64,000 bases of DNA from Coniferiporia sulphurascens (Eukaryota > Basidiomycota > Agaricomycetes > Hymenochaetales > Hymenochaetaceae), in NCBI GenBank assembly GCA_002794785.1, contig NBBA01000018.1, positions 620,001 to 684,000 of the forward strand. Reading direction: 5' to 3'. The translations under genes were made by a program, and so were the position numbers. Under the pieces are notes generated by a model. That model worked only from the letters and a program-made list of their open reading frames with translations. It was not told where the DNA came from and searched no databases. The first letter of the stretch is position 1. Each line of letters starts with the position of its first letter. Of this stretch, positions 23,401-35,414 are shown piece by piece.

Positions 23401-24432
23401 CGTTGGGTTGCTTCGTGGTGGGTGTTCTGTAACAGGCACTCATAGTGGTATTGGAATATTGGTGACCACGACCGGCAGAAGTGCGGTGACGCTTATAATT
23501 AGCCATTCAATACACTTACATAATGTGACGTAACTCACTTGGAGGAAAAGGATGACTATCGAGCAAGCTCTTATAAAGGCCACCAGTAGAGAAAAAAAAT
23601 GCGCAGAAAATACCAGTCCGCGCAGTTGGCATCAATTCCGATACACAAGTTTTGTATTCCGGGCTCTTACACACATTGCGTGCTTCAAGAGACAGACTCG
23701 GAATCAAGACCGTATTTCCTCATTTAACGTCACGGTCTGGCCGGGGCCAAGTAGTTGTTCTGCTATATCCTATAATCACTGAGGGACGCCAGCCCAGGAT
23801 CATCCGTTGAACTACGAAATTAGAGGGTTAACAGTATGGGGCTGGGGGACAAAAACATCCTGTCGTCTTTTGTGACTAGCACGACCCCACAACAAAGCTT
23901 CGTATCATCCTCAAGAGATGCTCAAGAGATGCTTCTTCGGGTCCTTTCTTACTATTTCAAAGTAATACATAAAGGTATACATTAGACAAATTCTTAGGCT
24001 TTGAATATCATCCGAGCTCTAAACAATTATCCCAAAATCGAGTCCCCAAACCGCTCTCTCCAATAATCTTGCATAAACGGCGAAACTTGTTAAACTAATC
24101 TTTTCATGCGTGGATTTCTGGCTACTAAATGCACGAAGTTTGGTTTACGGTGGCGCATAGTTACCATATACGGCGTGGCGAGACTTTTGTACGGGATCGG
24201 CGTCCGAGCCGAACTGGATGGTGTAGGCGTGCTCAATCACAAAATCGTAGGCGTCAACGGCACTTCATAAACATCCAAGAGCTCGAAAGAAAAGACTCGC
24301 TTAACCCACGAACTGACTCTCCTGACGAATAACTAACGCACCTCGCTTAGCGAAGAATCGGACACGCTCACTGTGACGCGTCTTAAAAAGTTGGACAAGT
24401 TCGAGCCCAACATCTAACACTCGTTCTCCAAA
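23401..24432. other. Divergent intergenic region between reductase and BUB3
   Basis: About 1 kb that should hold two promoters. A short tandem repeat of ctcaagagatg occurs near 23910-23932. No gene recognised. Confidence 0.5.
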
Positions 24433-25887
24433 ATGGCAGACAAGGGGAAAGGTGCGTGTCTATGCTGTTTCGGCGTGCAATGACTATACTTACGGACTGC
24501 TCATTGAAATACCAGACTCGCAGATAGAATTGGCCTCGCCGCCCTTCGATGGCATCTCAAGTGTCAAGTTCTCGCCCAATAATCCTTCACACCTGCTGGT
24601 CTCGTCATGGGACACGGTATGTGCTGCCTCACCAAATAAATCCCAGTTCATGTCTAATCTTCCACCTGGATGCTGACTCGGACTGGGACAGACCGTGCGC
24701 TTTTATGACGTGAACGCGAATGAACAGAAGTGCAAGTTCGACCACCGCGCGGCTGTGCTCGACTGTTGCTTTTCAACCGATGGGCGGCATGCGTTCAGCG
24801 GAGGACTCGATACGTCCGTGAGAGAGTGCGTTTGTTTCTCTTTCCAGAACTGGGGGTGTCTTGTTCATGAGTTCGTTGCAGATTTGACCTCGAGTCCGAG
24901 TCGTTCCGCCATCTAGGACAGCACTCCGATACCGTCTCGCGTACGGTATTTTCAAAAACTACGAGTACGTATACCACCCCTTCATCTCATACCTCGCTCG
25001 CTAACTCGCTCGGCCGTCCTTAGATGCACTGATCACCGGTTCCTGGGATCGTACATTACGCTTCTGGGACCCGCGGGCACCAACAGCACAGCAAGCGTCG
25101 TATTCCCTACCAGAGCGCGTGTACAACATGGATATTACGGGGACGACTCTCGTCGTGGCGATGGCCAGCCGGATGTTCCATATCTACGACGTGCGTCGCA
25201 TGGACGCGCCTGCGCAGGAGCGCGAGAGCAGTCTCAAGTTCCTTACACGCGCGCTCGCGTGCATGGTGGACGGGCAGGGTACGTTGACCCTTCGAAACTG
25301 TCCATTTGAGCCCTGCATGGGATGCCGATTCTGATAAATTTTGTGATAGGATATGCAACGAGCTCAGTTGAGGGCCGGATAGCCGTCGAATACTTCGACC
25401 CAAACCCGGATGTACAGGAAAAGAAGTACGCATTCAAATGCCACCGCCAGACAGTAAACGGTGAAGACCACGTATGGCCCATCAACGCGCTCGCCTTCCA
25501 CCCCATGTACGTACTTCCGCATTGCCTCCAATCTTCACATTATGACACTAAATCCCTGCAGCTACAACACCTTCGCCTCCGCTGGCTCAGACGGAACAGT
25601 CTCGATCTGGGACCATAAGAGCAAGAAACGACTGCGCCAATACTCGCGTTACTCCGCCGCCGTGCCCGCGATCTCGTTCAGCTGCGACGGCGCACGTCTT
25701 GCGGTTGCGACGAGTTACAATTGGGACGAGGGCGCCGAGGGCGCGCGCGCGGCTGCCGACTCACGTCCCCAAATCTGGATACGGGACATTGGCGACGAGG
25801 TGAAGGTATGTACCTCCTTGACGGGAAGTCTTTTTCCGGACGCTGACGAGGTCTGTTGTATTGCAGCCGAAGGGATGGTCAGGGTAA
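24433..25887 (+). CDS. BUB3: BUB3, mitotic checkpoint WD40 protein
   Basis: Eight exons (24433-24451, 24516-24616, 24692-24825, 24882-24964, 25024-25278, 25350-25506, 25562-25805, 25867-25887) give 337 aa. The first exon has only 19 nt (MADKGK). WD repeats are visible as [89 protein letters not shown] and [20 protein letters not shown]. The [15 protein letters not shown] block and length are typical of BUB3, which brings BUB1 and BUBR1/Mad3 to unattached kinetochores through their GLEBS motifs. RAE1 is the close relative and the other possibility, but [10 protein letters not shown] fits BUB3. All splice sites are canonical. Confidence 0.93.
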
Positions 25888-26761
25888 GGTGGAACGGAGA
25901 CCCCCGATTTGTCGTCGTCATCTTGTTCACCATACGTCTACATACTGTAATCCATATTCGTAAGGCTCTCGCTTCATAGACTGTGCTGCTTATAAAGGAC
26001 TTGAAATCCTAACAATATCCGGAGAGGATCTGGTGCTCCGAGATAAAGGGTTCGAATTCAAAAGTTGCATCTCAACTCATACAGTCGCGACTACGGAGAA
26101 ACCCAGTCCTGGCGAAGGCTCAGCTTGGGGCGCTTACGACGGGACAAATTTGCCGACAGACTACTGTTCCTTTTTCTGTCTCCTCAACAGGACAGCACGA
26201 CCGTATTCACCAGCGCCAAGTTGTTGCTATATCCTTTTTGCGGAAAAGAAAACTCATGGTCATGGTTAGGCGCGAGCGCTCCTAGTTGTCTACCGCAATA
26301 TAACGTCGTAGCCGAGTCTACTTAAAAATCGCAGTTTTTTTTTTCAGACAGTTCTCTCACTTTCTGCCCTGCCTTTTAACAAGCTCGGCATGGACTGTGA
26401 AGTACACTTCAACCGATATTCAGGAGGAGTCAGAAGCTTTTATATTAAACGTCTGTGATCATGTCATTTTTGACGCCGTTTCGCTCGGTATTGATTCCGG
26501 GCTCTAGATTGAGAACACGTGAAACATACCAGTAAATGATATGACGGCTTGGGTCGCGACAAGAAGAAATATGCAATCTGGTTTGCGTTTGTGATTGTCA
26601 TCAACAGTTCGTTCTCATTTCACCTCGCTTAAGCACACGTAGACACAGATTTCTAGCGACTTTAAACGAGTGGTCTCTCAATGCTTCCAGAAGAAGGGGC
26701 ACGCGTATACAAGGAACAATGCAAATCGACCGTCTACGTACAACCACAAACACGGACGTAT
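25888..26761. other. Convergent intergenic region
   Basis: About 870 bp between 3' ends of BUB3 and the first permease. No gene recognised. A B-box-like word (ggttcgaattc near 26049) is not accompanied by a tRNA-like structure. Confidence 0.5.
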
Positions 26762-29700
26762 TTATTCCAAATTCTTCCTCTTGAACTGCGGAGGGAAAAC
26801 GCGGGTGACACAGGAATCAGCATCAAGCGCAAGTCGAGGAAAGAAAAAAAGATAAGAGAAGGCGGTACTCACGACAGTAATAGCTGTTCCGTCTGAGAGC
26901 CTCTCCCTTGTCCGGACGAGCCTATGATGCAACACGCGGGGCAGGATGACCCACCATACGGCCCAATAAGTCACACCAGCGAGCATGACGCCGATGCTGA
27001 CAAGGCAGTAACTGATTGACCCGACTATTTAGCAATTGCGCCGCACAGTACGATGTGGGGAGATGGGGAAAAAAAGAAGGCAAAATGTGCGTACAGGTAA
27101 TAAGGCAAGGGAGGGGTGTCCCCGATGCCGCCGGGGGGCCGTAAGAACGGGACGACCAGTACTGTCAATTTGCCGAAAAGTAAAAGCGCAGATCAGGTTA
27201 GTCGAACAGGAAGATCGAGGATAAGCATATTCTATGCTTACGGAACATGGCCGCCGCGAGGAAGAATGCCGCAAGGGGCCACCACACTGTTAATGCGCAG
27301 TGGCGATGAGAACCATTAGACATTTCTCCAGGACCAAAAATCCGCGAACAAATACGAATAGGATCTTACATTTAAAGGGCCGAACAGCTTCGGGCCTTGC
27401 CCAACGGAGGTAAAAGAAACCCTGAGGAAAATAGAACCTCAGCAAAGCTCCGAAACGCACTATAAAGAAACATGATGCATACAAGAACCACAAGGAGGTA
27501 TATTATCTCGCTCGGGTAGCCCTCGAGGTCGAGGATGAAGGGGTATGCGACGGCTGGAGGTGGGGCAATAACAACGATAAACTGGTTCGCCGCGGGTTCA
27601 AGTCAGATTTCACTTTCCATGAAGTAGCGCATGCATCTAACTGGAGGCTTCATACAAGCAGGATATAGGACCAGACACGTACAGAGGGGATGAGATGCAC
27701 AAGTAGACCAGGAAAGGGTGACTTCCCGGTCGGCCAGTTGGAGGCCCAAAATCTGTTACCGAAAGGAAGGGGAACACCCTCTTTCGCGAGTTCTGCATCC
27801 TTCCAGTTCAGCGGTGTACGAACGTATCAAGGGAAAGAAATAAACGGACCCTGATTGACGCGCGCCTGGGAGAATGTCTGAAGAAGAAAAATATAACAAA
27901 TAGATCAAGCTAGTTCCTTTTACGATGGGGATTTCGCGTACTACCGCCAAGACATTCTACAGAAAACATCGATAAGCCCTCAAAAAAGGCAATCCGGCAG
28001 AAATACTCACTCTAAAAAGTGGAGGCCAGGCGGATACAAGTTCAGGCAATGGTCAAGAAGTCCGACTACTTGCTTACCCGAAAGCACTTCACATGGGCAA
28101 GAAACTACATTAATTCCTGCGTCCCTTCTCTGAAACTTGCGCACCTCAAGGCAACGAAAGCCGAAAGAGCCTTCTGAGCCTTCTCGCCATAGACTTTCTC
28201 GAAAAACTGCGACGCAACAGTGGTCCCACTGTTTATAATCTCTTCTTTCGTGACCGCGCTGTATCGGGGAATTTAGGCATCCAGGAGTATCAAGGACAGA
28301 AGACACAAAAAGCAAGGAAATGAGCGTTGCGGCGGGAAAAGCAGAAAGAAGAGGGATCAGGGGAAGGTAAAAGAAAATTACCCACGCGAAGTATGCAATG
28401 TTCGCAAACATGTACAGGACGACACAGATCCCGAGTCCGAGCGGTCCGGCGATCTTGAGTGTGCGCACCGGATCCTTCACTTCACCCATCACATAATTGA
28501 TATTCGACCATCCGCCGTAGGCGCTGAGGACTTTGAAGGTTGCGTCGGCGTACTGCCGTGCAGAGGGTAAGCGCCGGAGTAAACGAAGGAGCCAAAAGGG
28601 AAAAAATGAGGAATATCAATACACGCGCAAGAACCAAAGGAACGGGACTGACATCGGTACTGCTGCGCGAGCTGCCCGCGAATGCATCCCGGAAGTTCGC
28701 ACGTGGATCCTTGATGTGGGTCTGGCCAGCGAGGACGACCCATCCTAGTATAGGATGATTTCAGTGATCTTCTTTTTAAAAGTTGATTGAAGGCGACTGT
28801 ACCGGTGACGATGATGAAGATCAATATGAGTATCTTCGCTACACTCAGCACCTAAAGGGAATGTTTTAAGATTACTAATGTGATAGCTAATCTGTTGCGT
28901 GGTCCTAATATCATCGGAAACTTACGTTCATTAGCAACACTCCGGCCTTGGGTGTTATCCCGTGGATAAGCGTGGTAAAGACAATCACTGAATATAATCA
29001 TTTCAGGAAAGTACGGTCCTTATAGGAAGGGAATCGCAGACCTCCTATCGCTATTCCCCGTGAACTCCACCGACCAGCTTCCTGTCCAGCTGAAACAAGA
29101 ATACTTCGGAGTGGGAAGAGATAAATGACAAGAATTAATAATTCAGCTCGACTTCCAGTCTCGTCATCCCTGCGAAGATACGAAAAGGCACGTACTTCTG
29201 CGCAAACACAATCCCACCAGCAGCCGTAAAGCCGAGAATAATCGCCTGAGTGGCGTAGAACACAGTTGCGAGCATTCTCGGACGCGTGTATACGGCTTCG
29301 AGATACACCTTCTCGCCTCCCGAACGCGGGAACATCGTGCCGAGCTCGAGCCACACACAGAGGCCACAATAGGAGAGCGCAGAGACTAGGACCCACAGCA
29401 CCAGCGACGCGCCGACGGATCCCGCAGATGCGAGGATTGACGACGGCGTCGAGAAGATTCCTGTGCCGATAACGCGCCCGACGCTGCGCGATCGGTTAGT
29501 CTATGTTGTGCAGCAATAATCATGGCCATCGGACTTGCATAAGGAGCGTACAGCTAAAGACGCCAAGGTGACGGCCCATTTTGTTATTGACTTCTTCCTC
29601 AACAAGAGGAACCCCGTTAACGGGGGTTAGGTCCACAGAAAGCTTATCTTCATGTGCTAAAGGAGAGAAAGAAGACTCAACCACTTGAATAGATGATGTT

Positions 29701-29795
29701 TCGGCCTTTTCCTCTGTGCTGTCGACTGAGGCATTCCCGTCATGGTCCGAGCTCTTCATCCTCAGACGCTGCAGAAAACCCTTGAAAGCCGCCAT
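26762..29795 (-). CDS. Mup1-like high-affinity methionine permease, paralog A
   Basis: Minus-strand APC/LAT-type transporter with about twenty short exons, readable from end to end. The start MAAFKGFLQRLRM leads an acidic cytosolic tail. Then come GRHLGVFSCTLLI, VGRVIGTGIFSTPSSI (helix 1 substrate-binding G-T-G-I-F), MFPRSGGEKVYLEAVYTRP, TPKAGVLLMN, WSNINYVMGEVKDPVRTLKI, TFSQARVNQ, NRFWASNWPTGKSP, PPPAVAYPFILDLEGYPS, FFYLRWARPEAVRPFK, GDTPPLPYYLY and the end FKRKNLE. The family imports methionine or other neutral amino acids at the plasma membrane. The first intron after CTLLI starts with GC (gcaagt). Keeping frame requires a 9-nt exon (28078-28086) and a 1-nt exon (28011). This copy is the most diverged of the three tandem paralogs. 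Confidence 0.9.
28011..28011 (-). other. Candidate single-nucleotide exon, permease A
   Basis: On the minus strand the base A sits between a TTTTTAG acceptor and a GTGAGT donor. The 9-nt exon before it ends ..TTC GG and the 15-nt exon after it begins AAT GTC. Only with this A is the codon GGA (Gly) formed and the frame kept; skipping it gives an early stop within five codons. Confidence 0.65.
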
Positions 29796-29858
29796 ACGGA
29801 GCCAGGATGCGCGGAACGGACTAGACCAAGACCATAACCGAGATGCATACAGGACGCC

Positions 29859-29864
29859 TTTATA
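29859..29864 (-). promoter_or_regulatory. TATA-like element of permease A
   Basis: TATAAA on the minus strand lies about 64-69 nt upstream of the start codon at 29795. Confidence 0.45.
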
Positions 29865-30926
29865 GACTCACTGGGAAAAGCATTACACGACGGCTATGAA
29901 AAGCTGTCGAACATCGTTGGGGAGGATAATAATAGAGATGCACGAGGCGGTGGAAGCACAACTGTGTGTAAATACGGCATGAAGTTCAGATTCGACGTGG
30001 TTGGTCGCCTTCGGAATTGCGGAAAGGGCCCTTTGAGAGTACCTAACCAGTACCGTGATCATGTCCTTTTGTTTTTCATAGTGCTTCAGGCTGAGTCGAG
30101 GCCTTTCGACAGTGTGTTGAGCCGAGACGGAACCTAGTAGGCCGAGGGACAGCGAAGATGGGTCGAATAGATAGCCACACGTTCGTCGATACGGTCCCCT
30201 ATCTCTTCCTCGTCAGTCGGTCTGGTTGTATCAAGTGCTCGAGCCGGATAATGTTCCTTCGCAGCGAGCGTTCCTTTTATTTGCCAGCCCCTGGTAATGC
30301 GAGGGCCGTTGAGCAGACAGCATGAGTTGCGACCAACTTTAATGAGGTACATTTTTCCACGGCGATCTTCAGACCAACGGCGATCACTCCAAAACGTCTC
30401 CTCTCTAACCTTAATTCATTTAACGCCACAGGAACGAATAAAAAAAAGGCGTAGACAATGCATAAATTCCGGAATGCCTTTTCCCATATGTTCATCATCA
30501 TCTTGAAGGAGCACTCTTTTCAACATCGGATTTTAGAGATGTATAAAAAGGCTTGTAAGAATATCAACGTGGGGATCACTGCGATGTGCTCACACACTGT
30601 ACAATTGCGTTTGAAACCTTCCATAATGCTTAAATGACTAGTATCTATTATGACGTTCGTGAAAACTCGGGACTCCGGTATAAATTATGCTCTACTGTAC
30701 ATGCAGAACCTGGTATTATGTCTGTACATCGAATACTACTAAAGTCTAGATGCGCAGGCGTTCAATTACATGCAAGGACTGAAAAGATAGCCGACAAATA
30801 GGGGAGATATACTGTGTGCAAGGAAAAAGCAGATCGACGATGGTTATAGAGTGGCTACACTACAATTAATTGCACGGAAATAAAACAAAACGAGAATAAT
30901 AAATAAATAACAAACGCGGAACGACT
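29865..30926. other. Intergenic between permeases A and B
   Basis: About 1 kb upstream of permease A and downstream of permease B. No gene recognised; it should hold the A promoter. Confidence 0.5.
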
Positions 30927-33922
30927 TCATTCCAGTTTTTTCCTCTCGAACTACAGGATAGAAAAAACGTCATTGACGTGCAAAGCACAATAATCAGCGA
31001 TTCCATTTTTTTTCAAAAGGGGGAGATATCGGGGAAAACGAGGGGTCACTTACAACAGTGATGAGCATCCCATCCGGGAGCACCTCTTTCTTCGGCACGA
31101 GTTCGTAATTGAACATGCGCGGCAACATTTTACGCCACACAGCCCAGTACACGACGCCTAGAATCATAATACCAATGCTGACAATGCAGTAACTACACGA
31201 GTCGTAAGCGTCAACGTTCGTATTCGCGGGTGTGGATGGGGACGTACAGGTAGTAGGGCAGTGGCGGAGTATCGCCGACGCCGTTGGAAGGGCGGAGGAA
31301 CGGAACGATGAGGACTGTCGTGTTAGGAAGGACAAAGCCATTATTTTTAGAAATAGGGGATACAAAAATTTGCGCGTTAGGACTCACGAAACATGGACGA
31401 AGCAAGGGAAAACAGCGTGAGGGGCCACCACACTGTTTATCACATTACGATACGGGAATTATGACACGTCAGATCACACTGCGATTCCCGGATAAAAAGA
31501 AGAATTAGTGCAGCTCACCCTTGAAAGGTCGGACAACGTTCGGCCTCGACCAACGGAAGTATAAAAGACCCTGAAGTGCGCGACAGACATGAGAAACTGC
31601 CATTTAAAAGGTGCGAAACAGGACTCACAGAGACAACGAGCACGCCGACGAACTGGCTGGGGTAGCCCTGGAGGTCAAGAATGAAAGGATATGCCACGGC
31701 AAACGGGGGTGCGATTATCACAATTAACTGTGCACAGCTCCAATGTCAGGCAAAGAAAGGAGGAAAGAAAGAAGACACGCACGGAGGGAATAAGATGTAT
31801 GATGAGTCCGGGGATGGGCGTCTTTCCCGTCGGCCAATTGGACGCCCAGAATTTACTGCCGAAGGGGAGCGGGATGCCCTCTTTCGCAAGTTCTAAAAGC
31901 GTGAGTAAGGTAAGCGATAGTGTAGGCAATGGGTAATATGAGGACGGCGTACCTTGGTTGACACGCGCTTGAGCAAATGTCTTGTGAAGGCGGAAATTTG
32001 ACAGGGATCCATTAGTATCGCTGCACCTGTACACATACAGGATATACATACCACTGTGAGTACGCTCTGCAATCGTGCGTTAGTGAGCCCTTCGATATGA
32101 ATAAAATAGCAGTGAGGCGCTTACCCTACAGGGTGGAAATTCGACAATTTCGTATGGTATCATCAGGGACTAGCACCTTGAGTTATATGCGCAATCACTT
32201 ACCCGAGAGAACTACATGGGGAAGGTGGAAAAAGACAATGAGTTCATGCTGCGCACTATCCGGAATATGCCCACCTTAATGCGACAAAAACTGTAAGAGC
32301 CCTTTCGGCACCTGTGCCGAAGACTTTCTCGAAGAACAGCGCTGCGACGGCGACTCCACTGTTCAGGATTTCATCTTTTGACGCCGCACTAATTGAAAGC
32401 AAGAAGGAAATTGAAGGGATTAGCGAAGTAAGAAGCACCGGTGGGCTTAAGGGACTACTTACGCAAAGTATGCGACGTTCGCAAGAACGTACATAACGGA
32501 GCAAATACCAAGCCCGAGAGGGCCAGCGATCTTTAGCGTTCGTACGGGGTTGCGCACCTCGCTCATGACATAGTTGATATTCGACCAGTCCTCGTACGCG
32601 TTTAGGACCTTGAACATCGCAGTTGCATACTTTAGACAGTGAAGAGAAAAAGTATGCGTATCAGCTCTTGGCCTCAAGGGTCTTTAACTAAAACAGCAAC
32701 ACTAACATCGCTGCCGCTGTGCGAGCTGCCCGCGAACGCATCACGGAAGTTCACGTGCGGGTCCTGGATGCGTGTGTGACCCCCTAGGACGACAAAACCT
32801 AGGTTGATGGCGCATCAGTGTGAAACTAAGGAGTACAATTCGAGGGTTTGCCTGCAGCTTACCCGTTATGACGATAAAGGTTAGGATGAATAGCTTGAAG
32901 ACGCTTAGAGCCTACACGAAATGCGTCAGATGCAAGAGGATGGGAGGGGAGGGGGAGGGATTTGCGGCCAAAGCTGACGCTTGACGCACATTCATCAGCC
33001 ATACGCCTTGTTTAGGAGTGAACCCGTGGATAATCGTTGCGAAGATTTGCACTGTATACCACCTCGATGAGAACCAACCCGGGCGCCGAAAGAAAAACGA
33101 GCACATGCCTGCTATGGCGATACCACGCACTGCCCATACGGAAGGTTCTTGACCAGCAGAGATTAAAATGCTAGTTAAGGAGAGAAAAAGCAGACGTAGT
33201 CGCCCAACAGATCAGCTTTCCGCAGGGGCGAGCACTAATGACTCTATAGGGTGGGGGGGAAGGTGCGTACTTCTGGGCAAACACGATGCAGTCACTTGAG
33301 GTAAAACCAAGCAGGATGATCAAGGTGGCGAAAAAGACAGTAGCGAGATACTTTGGCCGCGTGTACACGGCCTCGAGGTACACCTTCTCACCGCCCGAAC
33401 GCGGGAACATCGTACCGAACTCGAGATATACAAACAGCCCTGCGAACGAGAGCATGAACCCGAACACCCACAGCATGAGTGAAGCGCCGACGGAATGGAC
33501 CGAAATGAGGATGGAGGAAGGCGTGGAGAAAATTCCTGCCCCGATGACGCGGCCGACGCTGTAGTGACAGATTAGTCTGACTGGAGTAGCAAGTCAAATA
33601 AATAGAAGTTAGCATACATGAGTAGCGTGCAGCTGAATACACCGAGATGGCGACCCATGCCCCCAGCTACGTCTGTTCGAATCATTCAGTGGTCAGCACG
33701 CGCTTCACGGAAGGGATAGTGTACCCGCTACTTGCCTTCTTCAAGGGACACGACACCCAAGTCAAGGGACTCGGAGGAGTCCACACTTGTTCTCTGTTCA
33801 GCATGGTCTGAAGCAATAAGTCGTATTTCCTGGCTGTTCACCCCCTTCGTATGGTTAATGTTGACGGAAGAGGCGTCATCCGTTGTTTTAAAATGCTTGA
33901 GTGCGCTTTTGAAGTCAAGCAT
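30927..33922 (-). CDS. Mup1-like high-affinity methionine permease, paralog B
   Basis: Second tandem copy, with the same exon structure as A and C. It starts MLDFKSALKHFKTTDD. Helix 1 reads VGRVIGAGIFSTPSS, with Ala where A and C have Thr in the G-x-G-I-F loop. Then follow LMLWVFGFMLSFAGLF, MFPRSGGEKVYLEAVYTRPK, FKVLNAYEDWSNINYVMSE, NPVRTLKIAGPLGLGI, TFAQARVNQ, KFWASNWPTGKTPIPG, YPFILDLQGYPSQF, PPLPYYLY, YWAVWRKMLPRMFNYELV and the end FERKKLE. The intron after the ..GIAIA exon begins with GC (gcatgt), as in C but not in A. It contains the 9-nt exon 32203-32211 and the 1-nt exon 32125. The frame is intact throughout. The helix-1 change and Glu in AYEDW for the usual Ala-Gly could alter substrate preference. 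Confidence 0.9.
32125..32125 (-). other. Candidate single-nucleotide exon, permease B
   Basis: On the minus strand the base G lies between a CCTGTAG acceptor and a GTAAGC donor. It joins CTC GG to AGC GTA CTC, giving GGG (Gly). The introns on either side are about 77 and 58 nt, both normal for this genome. Confidence 0.65.
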
Positions 33923-35414
33923 TGTAGAGAAAAAAGACGCAGTCGATAGCAGGCCATAGGAATGCGGTCGTATAGTTATAGTACTTGCACGCCACCGAGA
34001 GAAGCGGGATAGATGATCAGCGCCGAGGGCTTAGTCGGGCATCTCGCTAAAGAAGAGGCAAGATAGTGTGCCTCTCGTCCAGTGAGAGGAGAGTGTGGGG
34101 TGAAGCGGTCGGAGGATGGAGCGATGGGCGATCCACCACCGCCAGATGCGTACTACTATTTCAAAATAGAGCGCAACTTATTCCGTCCGGGAAAGATTTC
34201 CGTCGCCCTCGGGCCCTATTTCTTTCCCGGAAAGGTTAGTGGCATAAAGCGCACCCTAGAGGCGCGGCCGCGTAGGTCGACATAGCACTGGTTCCGGTCA
34301 GGTCGGGATACAAGGTCGTTTTTAAAACCACCACTCCATCATTGGGCGTAGGAGTTCACCCGCACGCGTTTGGTGGCCCTTCGGGACCCGGACGGCCCGC
34401 ATCATCAGTTCGCAACATGTATTCCGTTGAGTTAGATGAATTGTCACCTCCTTGTACAAAGTCTTTTTTTCGCTGGCATTTGGCCGTGAACGTTCAAAGT
34501 AAACTCGACATATCGTGTCGTAGTACTTACAGGGAAACCACAATAAGCATTCGATTTCTAACTCCGAGTCACAAGCAGTCACAGAGACCAAATCCAGAAA
34601 CGAGCCTGGGCTGTTTGAATCGCTTATTTAGCTGAAGTAAATCCTCCTTGTAATATAAGCGAAGAATATTCGTTGGCCAATTGATTGTTAGCCACAATTA
34701 TCTCAGGCTCAGGTTTGTCAAGACATAAGGGACGATAAATAAAGTAAGCGAAGCTAGACAACAGGCCTTTTCGGCTACACTCCCTGCAACGTTGTACTAC
34801 ATGTAGTAACGTTGTGCTTATAGTTGCCACACGTTTTTTTCCTGTAAGGTAGCCGACAGATACGACACGTCGTGTCGTGTTAACTCCAAGTTTGAACGTC
34901 CCTAACGTCCCTAGTATCAGCCTCAAATTGAAGATTGATCCCATCGTCCCCAGTGCGTACTTACCTAACTCCGGCAAGCAGGTAAACCTGATTGGCGGGT
35001 TCCTGATAGTAGGTGGTGTATGTAAAACCGTAGACTTGTAAAGATTGATGGCGATGCACCCCTGCATATATATAACTTCTCGCCCAAGAACGCGCCGACG
35101 TTGGAATACAAGCACATTGGACATACGTATGTATGTATACACGCAGGTACGTACACTATACCGTCGGCAAGAACGCATCCACGGTGCCCAAGAAGAACAT
35201 ACTGCGAGGGCTCCCAATGTGACTGCGCACCGTTTTACACTACACACCACCGCAACCATATTGTATATCCCATTTTCACCGGGACTTGTCTGGCTTAACC
35301 CCATGCTCTCAGACTGAACGCGAAGACAAACAGTGGCACCACCCGCCTGCGATATAGTCGCACAAAATCAAACAAACAAAAAAAAACAGCTTATGTACAA
35401 CAGACGAGGCATCT
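33923..35414. other. Intergenic between permeases B and C
   Basis: About 1.5 kb. The part at 34090-34240 resembles 38560-38720 upstream of permease C, so it is a duplicated promoter-proximal block. A minus-strand open frame of 226 codons (34624-35304) has no recognised motif and is not called as a gene. Confidence 0.5.
34862..34878. repeat. Perfect inverted repeat
   Basis: ACGACACG, one T, then CGTGTCGT: an 8-bp perfect inverted repeat with a 1-nt centre. It could be a dimeric factor binding site, or chance. Confidence 0.4.

Noticed and set aside
26040..26060. B-box-like word ggttcgaattc suggesting a tRNA or SINE
   Set aside because: No matching A box at the right distance and no cloverleaf could be drawn.
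34624..35304. Minus-strand open frame of 226 codons between permeases
   Set aside because: No motif, no hydrophobic or coiled-coil pattern, and it lies in a gap with simple repeats; length alone is not enough.
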